A stretch of 64,000 nt of DNA from Strigomonas culicis (lineage: Eukaryota; Euglenozoa; Kinetoplastea; Trypanosomatida; Trypanosomatidae), in the NCBI GenBank assembly GCA_000482145.1, contig AUXH01000022.1, positions 1-64,000 of the forward strand. The letters run 5' to 3'. The notes below the pieces were generated by a model, which ran no database searches, was not told the origin of the DNA, and saw only the letters and a program-made list of their open reading frames with translations. Shown here piece by piece: positions 1 through 9,127 of this stretch. Position numbers and translations under genes: made by a program. Numbering within the stretch: position 1 is the first letter of the stretch; the number at the start of each line of letters is the position of its first letter.

Positions 1-1204
1 GGCCCAGCAGCGCGGGGCTCGTGCCGCGGCGGCCGCCCGTCGGCGGCGGCATCACCGGGCGCGCCTCCTTTGCCGTGCGGCCGGGCAGGTTCGTGCTGAT
101 CGGCCGCAGCACCTCGCGCGCGCCGCCGGGGCCGACCGCCGCGTCGCGGTTCGGCGCGACGGCCTCCCGCGCGGGCGGCGCGTGCGCCAGGGACTCCGGC
201 GGCGCCGTGCCGCGGCGCTGACGGTCCGGCACGGCGAGGCCGAAGGTCGCCAGCGAGCTCGGCGGCAGCAGCGGCGGCGGCGGCGCGCAGAAGAAGGCGT
301 GCGTGCGTATGTCGAGCAGTGTCGGCCGCTGGCTCGGGCTGCTCTGCAAGATATGCTGCACAAGGTCGCGCGCGTGCGGCGACAGCGCGGCCGGGAACTC
401 GTACTTGCACTGCCGGATCCGCGCGTAGGTCGACTCCACGTCCTCCATCTGGAAGGGCGGGTTGCCGGTGAGGAGGGTGAAGAGGATGACGCCCAGCGAC
501 CACGCGTCGACCTCGTAGCTGTGGCCGTGGCTCTTGCGGTCAATGATCTCCGGTGCGATGTAGTTCGGCGTGCCACAGATGGTGCGCTTGCGCTCGCCGT
601 CGTACTGCAGCTCCGCGGCGAGGCCGAAGTCGCCGATCTTCACGTTGAGCTCGCTGTCAAGCATGATGTTGCCGGGTTTGAGGTCGCGGTGGATGACGTA
701 CTGGTCCTGCATGTACTGCATCGCGGAGAGGCACTGCAGCATGATGTACTGCGTCTCCGGCACCGTCAGCGCGCGCATCTTGATGAGGTCCATCAGCGTC
801 CCGTTGTCGCACTTCTCGAGCAGAATGTACACGTAGTAGCGGTCCTTGAAGGTGCGGATGAAGTTCACAATGTGTTTGTGCTTCATGCGGCGGTGGATCG
901 CGATCTCGGTGTGCAGCTTCTGCAGTGTCTTGGGCTTTTCCAGCGACGTGCGGTTGATCGCCTTGAGCGCGTAGGAGCCGTGGGCGTCGCTCACCTCGTA
1001 GCACTTGGCGAAGCCGCCGCGGCCGAGGATGCGCCCGACGCGCAGCTTGTTCGCCAGGCCCGTGGCGAGGTCCAGCTCGTACACGTACGAGCCGGGCTGG
1101 AACGTTGGCTTGGGCAGGTCCGACGCGGTGAGGCCGGTGTGGCGCTCGTGGCGGTTCGCGCCGGTGCTGACGCCCGGCCGGATATTGGTGTTCATGCGGA
1201 GCAT
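1..1204 (-). CDS. PLK: Polo-like protein kinase, 3' end missing at window edge
   Basis: Serine/threonine kinase domain of the polo-like family, which controls mitotic and cytoskeletal events. The frame is open from the ATG at 1204 to the window edge, so the C-terminal part, including any polo boxes, lies outside. Visible features: glycine loop GRGGFAKC (residues 61-68; the FAKC form is typical of PLKs), catalytic Lys81, Glu100, HRDLKPGN at 172-179, DFG at 192-194, and activation loop RTICGTPNY with Thr208 where PLK1 has its activating Thr. The kinase domain ends near residue 305 and is followed by a Pro/Ala/Arg-rich linker. An AG at 1207-1208, after a pyrimidine tract, predicts a 5' UTR of only two bases, so the second ATG at 1195 (MNTN) may also be used. 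The polo assignment is from motif resemblance, and the missing polo boxes would be the test. Confidence 0.88.
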   Translation of the reverse strand, partial: MLRMNTNIRPGVSTGANRHERHTGLTASDLPKPTFQPGSYVYELDLATGLANKLRVGRILGRGGFAKCYEVSDAHGSYALKAINRTSLEKPKTLQKLHTEIAIHRRMKHKHIVNFIRTFKDRYYVYILLEKCDNGTLMDLIKMRALTVPETQYIMLQCLSAMQYMQDQYVIHRDLKPGNIMLDSELNVKIGDFGLAAELQYDGERKRTICGTPNYIAPEIIDRKSHGHSYEVDAWSLGVILFTLLTGNPPFQMEDVESTYARIRQCKYEFPAALSPHARDLVQHILQSSPSQRPTLLDIRTHAFFCAPPPPLLPPSSLATFGLAVPDRQRRGTAPPESLAHAPPAREAVAPNRDAAVGPGGAREVLRPISTNLPGRTAKEARPVMPPPTGGRRGTSPALLG

Positions 1205-1560
1205 TGCTGGCGTGAAGAGGGATGGAAGGAAAAGAGGTGATGTCTAGGTATAATAAAAAAGGAAAAGGAGAGAACAAAGAAAGAAAAGGTGGGTCTAAGG
1301 GTTTCTATTGAAGCTATTAAAAAGAAGTAAAAAAGCAAAGGATAACTTTTGAGATGGACGGGTATCATTAGCATAACCAGCACGAAGGAACACAAAGAAC
1401 CGTATACACATTGAGATTGGAAGCGCAACGCCACGTCACTATGATATAGACAATAACACTGATAAACTGAAAAGCGAACGGTCGTGATTCTGCTTTTGGT
1501 ATAAGCACAGATAAGATGAGTCACTTTTGGTAGGAACATTACAGTTTTTCTTTTTCATTT
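1205..1560 (-). promoter_or_regulatory. Intergenic spacer with PLK trans-splice acceptor
   Basis: AT-rich spacer. On the minus strand a C/T-rich tract at about 1210-1238 precedes AG at 1207-1208, the likely spliced-leader acceptor for the kinase. The rest (1240-1560) shows no gene and would hold the 3' UTR and poly(A) region of the upstream gene. Confidence 0.6.
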
Positions 1561-3120
1561 CTAATACTGCCGGGGGAGCGGTTTCATGATATCCAACAAT
1601 TTGGAGGTCTTGCGCACCAGAATACTGCGCCCATGTTTGTCATGCTCGTGCGGACGGTCCCTCTCGAGGTCCGGGCTCCGCTCGGATGCACTCTGGTTCG
1701 GATGGCCTGGCGCGTGGCTGCGTCGCGTGCTGTGCGCCCCGTGGTCTGGGCTGGTGCTGCGGCCCACCCGCTTCGGCTTGATCAGGTCGTTGCCGAAGTA
1801 GAAAGGCCGGAATTCCTCCCGCAGCGCGAACTCCTGCGGCGCCGTGACGGGCACGCGGCACGCGGCGGCCAGCTGTGCGGCGGACTGCACGGTCGCGCCG
1901 GGCAGCTGCGTGCCCGGCAGCGGCTGCCACTTGAAGATGCGGCCGTGGGTCTCCATGAACATCTCCGCGTACAGCTTTAAGGGCAGCTGCACCCGCTTCG
2001 AGGTGAGCCGGCAGTCGCTGCCGATGGACAACAAATCGGTGGGTGCCTGGCCGGGAGTGTCCAAGTCATCATCGTATTCCTCGCGGAAACGCAACGCGGT
2101 GGGCGCCTTCCTCTGTTTGTTGATGAGGGTCTCCAAGAGCGACTCCAGCAGCTCAATATCCGCCTGCGGGTCCGACTTGGGCATCGTCGTCACCATCTCG
2201 GGCGAGGCGTCGGCGTCGCTCATGAAGGTGTCGCAGGGACGGAAGACCACGTCCGGCGCGCCGCCGTCCGTCAGGAAGGCGGCGAAGCTGTTCTTCTTCT
2301 CCACGTGGCACTCGAGTCCGTGGAGCATCGAGAGGGGGAGCGACCGCGCGACGCTGCCGCACTCCGTCATGAAGAGCACGTCCATGTCCGTGACGCATAC
2401 ATAGCAGTGCCGCATGCACACGCCCAGCGCGCCGTGCGCGCTGCAGCCGATCATCTCGCCGTGCACGCAGCAGTACACGACCGCGTCGAGCAGCGCGGAG
2501 AAGGCGTCCTGCAGGTACAGCGGGAAGCTCGCAAAGCGCAGCCCGTTGCGGGGGTCGATGCAGCGCGGCAGGCCGCCGTGCACCGGCGCGCGCAGCCCGT
2601 CGGCGATGAGCACGTCGCGGATCAGCATGTACGTGTCGTGGCAGTGGCGGTAGTGGTCAAAGCGCAGTGCCCACTCGAAGCGCTCCTTGTTGAAGAAGCA
2701 GCCGTCCTCGACAAAGTTGACCGGGTCCATCGACGGGCGGTCCATACACGTGCCCTCCACGTACGCGCCCCAGCTCGGCGTCTCCTCCTCGTACTGCAGC
2801 GTGCTGTTCATCAGGTTCGGCAGCTGCGCGTTCTCCACGCGGCCCGCCGCGTCCCCGGAGAGGCGGTGGTGCGTGACGCCATAGATGATGACGTTTAAGA
2901 TGTCCCCGGGCGAGGACGTCGGGCTCCGGAGGTCGAAGTTGTGCCCGTCGTGCTTGAGGCGGATGGCGTACACACGCATGCGGTGCTTCCAGCTCTGGAT
3001 GCGCGATCCCTTGTCGCTCAGGTACGCCATGCGCGTCGTGGGCTGGAAGCACAGAAAACGCGGAGAGAACTCCTCCGTGTACTTCCCTCGCTTTCCCACA
3101 GGGACCACTAGCGTCGACAT
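1561..3120 (-). CDS. Divergent DPRN-family (PH-like) protein, 519 aa
   Basis: Most divergent member of the paralog family that fills 1.5-24.7 kb; function unknown. It keeps the family skeleton: an N-terminal block FSPRFLCFQPTTRMAYLS matching the W..R.(V/I)AFD..RRYLYY block of the others, the motif DPRNG at residues 189-193, a weakened ITHD block (VCVTDMDVLFM) and APDVVFRP, matching PDIVFIP. The C-terminal half lacks the clear PKEQLAAVW module and ends in a basic, Ser/His/Arg-rich tail. ATG 3120 is preferred over a frame 11 codons longer, because it gives the same N-terminal spacing as its paralogs and sits just after a pyrimidine tract. It is separated from the rest of the family by the uridine kinase and four ferredoxin genes. 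Homology is inferred by eye from the spaced motifs. Confidence 0.8.
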   Translation of the reverse strand: MSTLVVPVGKRGKYTEEFSPRFLCFQPTTRMAYLSDKGSRIQSWKHRMRVYAIRLKHDGHNFDLRSPTSSPGDILNVIIYGVTHHRLSGDAAGRVENAQLPNLMNSTLQYEEETPSWGAYVEGTCMDRPSMDPVNFVEDGCFFNKERFEWALRFDHYRHCHDTYMLIRDVLIADGLRAPVHGGLPRCIDPRNGLRFASFPLYLQDAFSALLDAVVYCCVHGEMIGCSAHGALGVCMRHCYVCVTDMDVLFMTECGSVARSLPLSMLHGLECHVEKKNSFAAFLTDGGAPDVVFRPCDTFMSDADASPEMVTTMPKSDPQADIELLESLLETLINKQRKAPTALRFREEYDDDLDTPGQAPTDLLSIGSDCRLTSKRVQLPLKLYAEMFMETHGRIFKWQPLPGTQLPGATVQSAAQLAAACRVPVTAPQEFALREEFRPFYFGNDLIKPKRVGRSTSPDHGAHSTRRSHAPGHPNQSASERSPDLERDRPHEHDKHGRSILVRKTSKLLDIMKPLPRQY

Positions 3121-3392
3121 GAGAGAAAAGACAAAAAGACAAACACAATACACGCAGAAAAAAAAAGGCTATATATCCGAAATAATAAACTGCTTTGAAG
3201 CTCCAAACCAAGTCAGACACAATAAAAATGCTAACTGACGTAAAGAGAAGAGACAGCAAAAGAAGGAGGAAGGAAAAAAACAACGGTGCTCTTTCTATAC
3301 ACAGACATCCAAAATCATTCCAGCCACATACACAAACTCTCATTCTAACATCTCTCTCGTTCTGTGATGGTGGTTTGCTGTTGCTTCGCTGA

Positions 3393-4040
3393 TCAGTTTC
3401 TCTTGCTGTCTACCCCAGCGTGCTCGCATATCCGCGCCTTGAGCACGTCGATCGCGACCCGGTTGTCCCTCCAGCTGGGCACGAGGAGGTCCGCCCACGC
3501 GCGGGAGGGGGCGATGAAGGCCGTGTACATGGGCCGCACGGTCGCCTCGTACTGCGCCACGACAGACTCGAACGTGCGGCCCCGCTCGCGCATGTCGCGC
3601 TGCGCCCGCCGTATGAAGCAGATGTCCAGCGGCGTGTCCACAAAGACGCGGTAGTCCATTGCCTCCCGCAGCGCGTCGTTCGTGAAGAGCAGGATGCCCT
3701 CCACCAGCAGCACGCGGCGCGGGGCCATCGGCACGGTGTGCGCCGCGCGGGTGTGCTGCGTGTAGTCGTACTGCGGCAGCGCCACCGCCTCCCCGCGCAC
3801 GAGCTGCGCCAGCTGCGCCGCCAGCAGCGCGTGGTCCAGCGCGCTCGGGTGGTCGTAGTTGACGTGCGCGCGCGCCGCCAGCGCGACGTGCGACTGGTCC
3901 CTGTAGTAGAAGTCCTCCGAGAGGATCCCCACGCTGTCCTCCCCGAGGTCCGCCCGGATCGCTTCCGCGAGAAGCGTGGCCAGGCGCGTCTTGCCGGACC
4001 CGGAGGGCCCGGCCACGCCAATCACGATGGTTCCTTGCAT
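3393..4040 (-). CDS. Uridine kinase
   Basis: Uridine/cytidine kinase of the pyrimidine salvage pathway (uridine + ATP to UMP), 215 aa, the usual size for a single-domain enzyme. P-loop GPSGSGKT at residues 11-18. It also shows the uridine-kinase signatures YDHPSALD (substrate region), PQYDYTQHTR, and VLLVEGILLF followed by the RRAQRDMRERGR lid segment. A frame 30 codons longer exists, but its coding sequence is the pyrimidine tract (CCCCTCTCCCCCGCGCCTCT) and AG that make up the splice acceptor. ATG 4040 is therefore preferred and gives the canonical N-terminus. Uridine kinase interrupts the paralog/ferredoxin arrays, and no functional link to them is evident. Confidence 0.92.
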   Translation of the reverse strand: MQGTIVIGVAGPSGSGKTRLATLLAEAIRADLGEDSVGILSEDFYYRDQSHVALAARAHVNYDHPSALDHALLAAQLAQLVRGEAVALPQYDYTQHTRAAHTVPMAPRRVLLVEGILLFTNDALREAMDYRVFVDTPLDICFIRRAQRDMRERGRTFESVVAQYEATVRPMYTAFIAPSRAWADLLVPSWRDNRVAIDVLKARICEHAGVDSKRN

Positions 4041-4256
4041 GGCTTCGCACAAGAGAGCAGAGGCGCGGGGGAGAGGGGGCTCAAAAAGGGACTGAAGACA
4101 TCGTGCGGAACAGAACTGTGTCTTATGCACGCGTACACATCATGCACTGAAACTTGAAAACTACAAAACAAAAACGTATAGTTTCATCGCATGAAGCATT
4201 TAATCATTGAAGGATATGTGAGTGTGTCATTACAAGAGGCGACGTACAAAAGAAAA

Positions 4257-4712
4257 CTACCAAGCGGACATTTGATTCTCCATTTCATCCGGGATGGTCA
4301 GCTCCATCCCGTCCATCTCCGGCGCCAGCTTCACCTGGCACGACAGCCGCGACGTCTTGCTCACCTTCGGCGCGAGGTCCAGCATGTCTAGCTCGTCCTC
4401 CGTCGGGTCCTCGCCGAGCGTCTTGTAGCTCGCCTCCGTGAAGATGACGTGGCAGGTGCTGCAGGCGCACGTGCCGTCGCAGGCCGCCTCCATGTCCAGC
4501 TTGGCAATGTCCCGGATCGCCTCCATCAGCGTGATGCCGGTGGGGGCCACGATGTCCTTGGTCTTCTTGTTGACGTCGGAGTGGATCTTCACCTTGATCT
4601 TGCCGGGCGTGGCGGCGGCGGGCTCGGCGGCGTGGCACCGTCGCACAGAAGCGGATGCGAGCACCGCCGCCGGCGCACAACGGTGCAGAGAGGAGGGCAC
4701 AAAGCGCCGCAT
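4257..4712 (-). CDS. Mitochondrial adrenodoxin-type [2Fe-2S] ferredoxin 1
   Basis: Vertebrate/mitochondrial-type ferredoxin that passes single electrons in Fe-S cluster assembly or heme/lipid oxidation. 151 aa, with an N-terminal Arg/Ala/Ser-rich stretch without acidic residues (about 1-29) that looks like a mitochondrial presequence. Cluster ligands C78, C84, C87 (CDGTCACSTC) and C125 (RLSC). There is an extra Cys82 inside the ligand loop. The acidic helix DPTEDELDMLD, where adrenodoxins bind their partners, is present. Last gene of a four-gene tandem ferredoxin cluster on the same strand. The closest to classic adrenodoxin of the four by its CSTCHVIF motif. Confidence 0.9.
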   Translation of the reverse strand: MRRFVPSSLHRCAPAAVLASASVRRCHAAEPAAATPGKIKVKIHSDVNKKTKDIVAPTGITLMEAIRDIAKLDMEAACDGTCACSTCHVIFTEASYKTLGEDPTEDELDMLDLAPKVSKTSRLSCQVKLAPEMDGMELTIPDEMENQMSAW

Positions 4713-5035
4713 TGAGAAGTGTACGCAGAGGGCTAATACAGCAAAGGATAGGTTTCTGGTCTACTTCAATTCAGCAGAAAAAGAGGGAGACGAAAATGTA
4801 AAAGCAGCTAATGTGCAATCAGCAACAGGTGCACCACACAAGACAAGTATAGAAGGAGCGTGATACAGCGAGAACACAGAAACCACAGTACGGTGTTTAC
4901 TAAGGAATACATCAGTAGCACTTCAGAAGTAAGTAGATTAAGTTTTTTCTTTTGGTTTATTTGTTTTTTTTTTATAGAAACACATTAATATGTGAGCATT
5001 TATCAGAAGTCAACCGGTTCCTTAACAACCGTTTG
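4713..5035 (-). other. Intergenic spacer between ferredoxins 1 and 2
   Basis: AT-rich. The minus strand carries a pyrimidine tract (RC of 4779-4796) upstream of ferredoxin 1, and T-rich sequence at about 4940-4980 on the plus strand. I see no gene. Confidence 0.5.
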
Positions 5036-5437
5036 TTACATCATCAAATTGGCGACTTTCTTGGGCAGCGTCACCTCAATGCCGTCCATGTCTGATGTCA
5101 AGTTAATCTGGCACGCTAGGCGCGAGGTGTCCTGCACCTCGAGGGACTTATCCAGGATGTCCAGCTCGTCGTCGTCGGCCTCCGGCACCTTCTCGTACCA
5201 CGCCTTGGACAGGTACACGTGGCAGGTGCCGCAGACCATGCAGCCGTCGCACGCGCCCTGCATCTCCAGCTGGGCCACGTCGCGCACCGCGGTCATCAGA
5301 TTGACCCCCACCGGCGCCTCGAACTCCGCCTGCGTCCCATCCTGCGTCGTCACGCACACCTTCACCTTGCCAGGGGTGCTGTAGGCCCGGCGGGCACAGC
5401 AGAGAGCGGCGAGCCGCGGCACCGCGAGGCGGAACAT
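5036..5437 (-). CDS. Mitochondrial [2Fe-2S] ferredoxin 2
   Basis: Second adrenodoxin-type ferredoxin, 133 aa. The start is the ATG at 5437 (MFRLAVPRLAALCCARRAYS), a short Arg-rich mitochondrial presequence with a cleavage-like RAYS. A longer frame from 5482 crosses the strong acceptor (pyrimidine tract 5460-5520, AG at 5447-5448) and is not credible. Ligands C63, C69, C72 in CDGCMVCGTC and C109 in RLAC. As in ferredoxin 1 there is a fifth Cys (C66) in the loop, at a different position. Acidic partner-binding helix EADDDELDILD. Its partner reductase is not in this window. Confidence 0.9.
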   Translation of the reverse strand: MFRLAVPRLAALCCARRAYSTPGKVKVCVTTQDGTQAEFEAPVGVNLMTAVRDVAQLEMQGACDGCMVCGTCHVYLSKAWYEKVPEADDDELDILDKSLEVQDTSRLACQINLTSDMDGIEVTLPKKVANLMM

Positions 5438-5444
5438 GTTGTCA

Positions 5445-5522
5445 CTCTGTACGGAAACAGAAAAGAGGGAAGAGCTTTCCACCGAGAGAAGAAGAGAGGA
5501 AAGGAAGAGAAGAAGTCAGACA
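5445..5522 (-). promoter_or_regulatory. Trans-splice acceptor of ferredoxin 2
   Basis: Read on the minus strand, a C/T-rich tract of about 60 bases (5460-5520) is followed by TACAG with the AG at 5447-5448, nine bases before the ATG. This is the canonical kinetoplastid spliced-leader acceptor arrangement and fixes the start of the gene. Confidence 0.7.
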
Positions 5523-5635
5523 CTCGCGTCGTGTGGGAGCTACCTCTCGCTCCATCACAGAGGGCATCCTTGTTCAACATGTTGGTTTCCTTGAATGGCG
5601 TACGATCTGATTAGCATGCAGTAATATGATACAAC

Positions 5636-6058
5636 TTACTTTGTCATAAACATCAGGTTTCGTATTTCCGCTGGCAGTGAGATTCTGACACCGTCCAGCT
5701 CGGGCCGCAGTCTCACCTGACACGAGAGGCGCGAGCACTCCGTCGGTTCGATCGCCTGGTCCAGCATATCCTGCTCCTCCTCGCTGGGCTGCCCGACCCG
5801 CTCCATCCACGCCGGGTCCACGTACACATGGCACGCCGTGCACGCCATGTGGCCGGAGCAGCAGTCTTCGATGAACAGCTTGCCCACGTCGCGCACGGCC
5901 TCCATCACGGTCAAGCCCGCCGGCGCGTCGAAGTCCACCTCCGTCCCATCCGGCATGCAGACACACACCTTGACCGGCGGTGGAGGCGCCGCGCCTGCCG
6001 CACCGCCGCCACTTGGCGCGGCCTTTCTAAGTATGCGGGTCGCGAGTCGCGGCCACAT
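5636..6058 (-). CDS. Mitochondrial [2Fe-2S] ferredoxin 3
   Basis: Third adrenodoxin-type paralog, 140 aa. Presequence MWPRLATRILRKAAPSGG is a good amphipathic Arg-rich mitochondrial signal, followed by an Ala/Pro-rich linker. Ligands C67, C73, C76 in CSGHMACTAC and C113 in RLSC. The Asp normally following the first ligand (CDG/CEG) is replaced by Ser, and an extra Cys66 directly precedes the first ligand. Acidic segment PSEEEQDMLD. These changes near the cluster suggest a shifted redox potential or partner, which is inference. Same-strand neighbour of ferredoxins 2 and 4. Confidence 0.9.
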   Translation of the reverse strand: MWPRLATRILRKAAPSGGGAAGAAPPPPVKVCVCMPDGTEVDFDAPAGLTVMEAVRDVGKLFIEDCCSGHMACTACHVYVDPAWMERVGQPSEEEQDMLDQAIEPTECSRLSCQVRLRPELDGVRISLPAEIRNLMFMTK

Positions 6059-6234
6059 CGTCGGGTGTTGTCACGGCTTTGTTGCTCTTGTCACAGAAGG
6101 GAAACCAACGAGGAGACAAGAGAGAAGGGTAAATAAAGCATCGCGTCCGCACAAGGAGGAGTTCTCGAAACCGCTACACAGGCGCCACACGCAAGCATGT
6201 TCGGCGTTAGGTTAGCAGCCATAAGTGATACGTG

Positions 6235-6711
6235 CTACTTCCTCGTCGCCTTCGCCCACCGCATATCGGATGTGGTGCTGGGCAGCGACACCTCCATGCC
6301 GTCCAGGGCCTCCTGCAGCACGACCTGGCATGACAACCGCGACGCGTCTTCCCGCACCTCGAGCGCCTCGTCTAGGATGTCCTCTTCCCGCACCGAGAGC
6401 GGGCACAGCCGCCGCACCTTGTCGTACCAGCCGCCCTCGATGTAGACGTGGCAGGTCGAGCACTGCACCGTGCCGTTGCAGATCCCCTGCATGTCCGCGG
6501 GGCTGTCGCCGTCATCCCGGATCGACTCCATCAGATTGTTCCCCACCGCGTACGTCGCCACGGTCGACTCGCCGTCGCTGGTCGTGACCTTCACCTTGAT
6601 GGTCGCCTTGGTGGCCGTCGCCGCACACCGGCGGGCGCACAGAGGGGTGTCACCTCGGGCCACCGCTGCGGCCAGTCCGGACGGGAAACGAGGTCCCCAC
6701 AGGCGAAGCAT
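6235..6711 (-). CDS. Mitochondrial [2Fe-2S] ferredoxin 4
   Basis: Fourth and first-transcribed ferredoxin of the cluster, 158 aa. N-terminus MLRLWGPRFPSGLAAAVARG with further Arg up to about residue 30 looks mitochondrial. Ligands C78, C84, C87 in CNGTVQCSTC and C128 in RLSC. Compared with its neighbours it has a small insertion before the cluster (RDDGDSPADMQG), and its partner-binding segment is reworked to RRLCPLSVREEDILDEA with fewer acidic residues. The C-terminus is basic (RWAKATRK). It is the most divergent of the four, so probably a specialised partner rather than a dosage copy. Confidence 0.88.
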   Translation of the reverse strand: MLRLWGPRFPSGLAAAVARGDTPLCARRCAATATKATIKVKVTTSDGESTVATYAVGNNLMESIRDDGDSPADMQGICNGTVQCSTCHVYIEGGWYDKVRRLCPLSVREEDILDEALEVREDASRLSCQVVLQEALDGMEVSLPSTTSDMRWAKATRK

Positions 6712-6952
6712 GTCACGTCGATTCTAACTACACTGGAGAAAGGAGACGAGAGAAAGTGTGTGTGTGTATGTGTGTATGTGAGTGTTCACAATGTCAAACG
6801 AAATTATTGACTGTGCTGGGCGAAAGCGAATAATGCCAATACAGAAGCGGAGAACGCAAGGCAATAGCTGCAGCTCATTTTTCAAAGGTATTACAACAAT
6901 ACTATAAAGCACTTCGTGCAAAACATACATATGAACAAGAAAAAGAAAATAG

Positions 6953-8869
6953 TTATTTTGTATTATGACGATTGTGCTTACTCGTTCGCGCTTTATGGTC
7001 ACGGTCGTATGCTGCCGCGCCCCCAGCAAAGGCTTCCTTACTGCGGCCCATCAGGTCCTGCAGATGGCGCTCTCCTCCAGCGGAGAAGCCATAGTTGGAT
7101 ATTTCAATGTGATAATCTCGCGGGACCTCTTCCGTACTGCCGTCGCGCAGCTCCTCCTCTGTCACGTAGCGCGCGTTCGGGTCCACGTAGCTCGGGACCG
7201 TGTCCCGCTCCTCCAGCTTCTCCTCCTCCACTAGCTTCGCGCCCTGCCGCCGCCTCTGCGCCTCCTCGAACGCAATCTGCGGCGTGCGCAGCGACTCCAC
7301 CACCTGCGCCGCGTCGTCCAGACTCGCCATGGAGCCGGAGCGCGGCGGCGTGGGGCTCTCGTTCGCGACGCGCTGCACCTCCGCGAGGGACATGCCCACA
7401 ATGTCGGAGGCGCTGCTGCGCTGCGCGCGCAGCCGCCGCGCCACGAGCGCCAGCTGCTCCTCGTTCAGCTGGATCTCCGAGGCGTTGTTGCCGTAGAGCG
7501 GGATGGCGGCCGAGTTGGGCAGGCGGCCGGTCGCGCGCAGCTGCTCCTGCACCTTGAACCACACCGCCGCCAGCTGCTCCTTCGGCAGCGGGCAGCTCAT
7601 CGCGCTCGCAAAGTTGGTCCCGGGCACCAGGCACAGCGGCGTCCCCGCCTTGCGCCGCCGGTCGACGTAGGCCTGCACGTTGTGGTCGAACGTCTCGTCA
7701 ATCGCGAAGACGCGGCGCACGGCGAGGGAGGCCATGCAGCTGTCGTGTAGTACGTGCCGCGCGCGGATCACCTGTAGCTCCGGCTTGAAGTCGAGCCCAA
7801 TCAGCACATCGCGCGAGTCGAACGTCTCCTCCGTCTTGCGTGGAATAAAGATGGTGTCCGGGGCCGGCCGGTCGCAGAGGAACGCAATGAACGGGTCGCG
7901 CGCCGTGATGTTGTACTGCACCATGCGCACCTCCTGGAGGCGGATCCAGCGCGGAATATTGCCGCTGTTGCGCATGAAGTACACCATGTCGTGCGTGATG
8001 AACATGCAGACATTGGTCAGCAGCCGCTGCACCTCGTAGCTGTTGTCGGAGGTCGGGCCCACCACATCGCCGCAGGTGAAGTTGTAGAACACGGAACCAT
8101 CCAGCGCCTTGAACTCGTGCCACATGGTCATGGGGATGTGGGAGAAGGTGACGCCGTTGCGCGGGTCGTACGGCGGCAGCCCGCGGTACGGCCGCACCGT
8201 CAGCTTGTCGTAGCCCAGCACCGTCTGCACGACGTACCACAGCCGCCGGAACTCGCGCTCGTTGCGACAGCGCAGGATGAACGAGACGCGTTTACCCGTG
8301 ACGCGCTCGCCCTTCTTGCCGCGCGGCGAACAGATGGTCGCGAAGGGCGGCTCCTCCACGGAGTTGCCTTCCGCCGCCGCCGCGGCCATCACGCCCTGGC
8401 GGTCCTGCGAGATGCCCGTGAACAGGTCGCGCAGGCTGTTGTATAGATCCGTCAGTCCGAAGGGGTCTCTAATAAAATTCTCGTTGCCGATCGCGTACAG
8501 CCTCCGATCGTACGGCGAGAGGTCCGACGTGGGGTGGAGCAGAGGGCCTGCCGGCGGTATCTCGCCGGACGCCATGGAGCGCTCCTCGCCCATGAACTCC
8601 AGCTGCAGCAGGTCCACAGGCCGGAATCCGATGGTGTTCACCGGAACGCGGTTCTCGGTGGTGAGCGCATGCACCTCCGTCACTTTGATCTTCCGCCGCC
8701 ACTTGTTCTTCTGACCAAAGTAGTTGTCCGCGCGGATGTTGCGCTCCATGAAGGGCCCGCCGTCCACGGCCTCCGAGTAGTACAGGTAGCGGCGGGAGCA
8801 GTCGAACGCGACGAAGCGCATTTTCCAGTCCCCAAAAGGGATGCTCTTTTCAGCTGCTGTGAAGAACAT
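6953..8869 (-). CDS. DPRN-family (PH-like) protein, full-length member, 638 aa
   Basis: Unknown function. Family motifs in order: DWKMRFVAFDCSRRYLYYS (about 14-32), WRRKIKV, then EFRRLWYVVQTVLGYDKL leading to GLPPYDPRNG (DPRNG at 235-239). Next come FITHDMVYFM with IPRWIRLQEV and APDTIFIP, then SCPLPKEQLAAVW and RRLRAQR...DIVGMSLAE. The tail PNARYVTEEEL is shared with other members. The alternation of short hydrophobic strands with W..R at the start and a YVVQ helix resembles PH domains; two such folds are plausible. ATG 8869 (MFFTAAEKS) matches the N-termini of the paralogs; the 73 codons of open frame before it are T/C-rich spacer. A near-identical partial copy lies at 10985-11410. Confidence 0.85.
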   Translation of the reverse strand: MFFTAAEKSIPFGDWKMRFVAFDCSRRYLYYSEAVDGGPFMERNIRADNYFGQKNKWRRKIKVTEVHALTTENRVPVNTIGFRPVDLLQLEFMGEERSMASGEIPPAGPLLHPTSDLSPYDRRLYAIGNENFIRDPFGLTDLYNSLRDLFTGISQDRQGVMAAAAAEGNSVEEPPFATICSPRGKKGERVTGKRVSFILRCRNEREFRRLWYVVQTVLGYDKLTVRPYRGLPPYDPRNGVTFSHIPMTMWHEFKALDGSVFYNFTCGDVVGPTSDNSYEVQRLLTNVCMFITHDMVYFMRNSGNIPRWIRLQEVRMVQYNITARDPFIAFLCDRPAPDTIFIPRKTEETFDSRDVLIGLDFKPELQVIRARHVLHDSCMASLAVRRVFAIDETFDHNVQAYVDRRRKAGTPLCLVPGTNFASAMSCPLPKEQLAAVWFKVQEQLRATGRLPNSAAIPLYGNNASEIQLNEEQLALVARRLRAQRSSASDIVGMSLAEVQRVANESPTPPRSGSMASLDDAAQVVESLRTPQIAFEEAQRRRQGAKLVEEEKLEERDTVPSYVDPNARYVTEEELRDGSTEEVPRDYHIEISNYGFSAGGERHLQDLMGRSKEAFAGGAAAYDRDHKARTSKHNRHNTK

Positions 8870-9127
8870 ACTTCCCACAAGCAGCGCAGGGATACTAGGA
8901 AGAGACAAGAAAGAGAAGTAAAGAAGAGGCAGTGTAAAGAGACACACGAAAGGAACAGATGAAACAAAAATGTAGGGCTGCATACGAGTGATGCACACAC
9001 ATACAAGGAAACCGGGAGCAGACAGAATGATGTAAGGTAACATATGCAGAAACGATACGGAAGATCGAACAAAAAAGAGTTTCCACACGCGATACGTGTG
9101 AACGGTCCAGTAAACAGTACGCTGTGT

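Noticed and set aside
182..1240. Plus-strand frame of 352 codons over the kinase
   Set aside because: Mirror frame of GC-rich coding DNA. Full kinase motifs are on the minus strand, and similar long antisense frames occur opposite nearly every gene here.
5036..5482. Longer start for ferredoxin 2 (MESSSLFSVSVQSDN)
   Set aside because: The extension crosses the pyrimidine tract and TACAG acceptor at 5447-5448; the internal ATG at 5437 gives a proper presequence.
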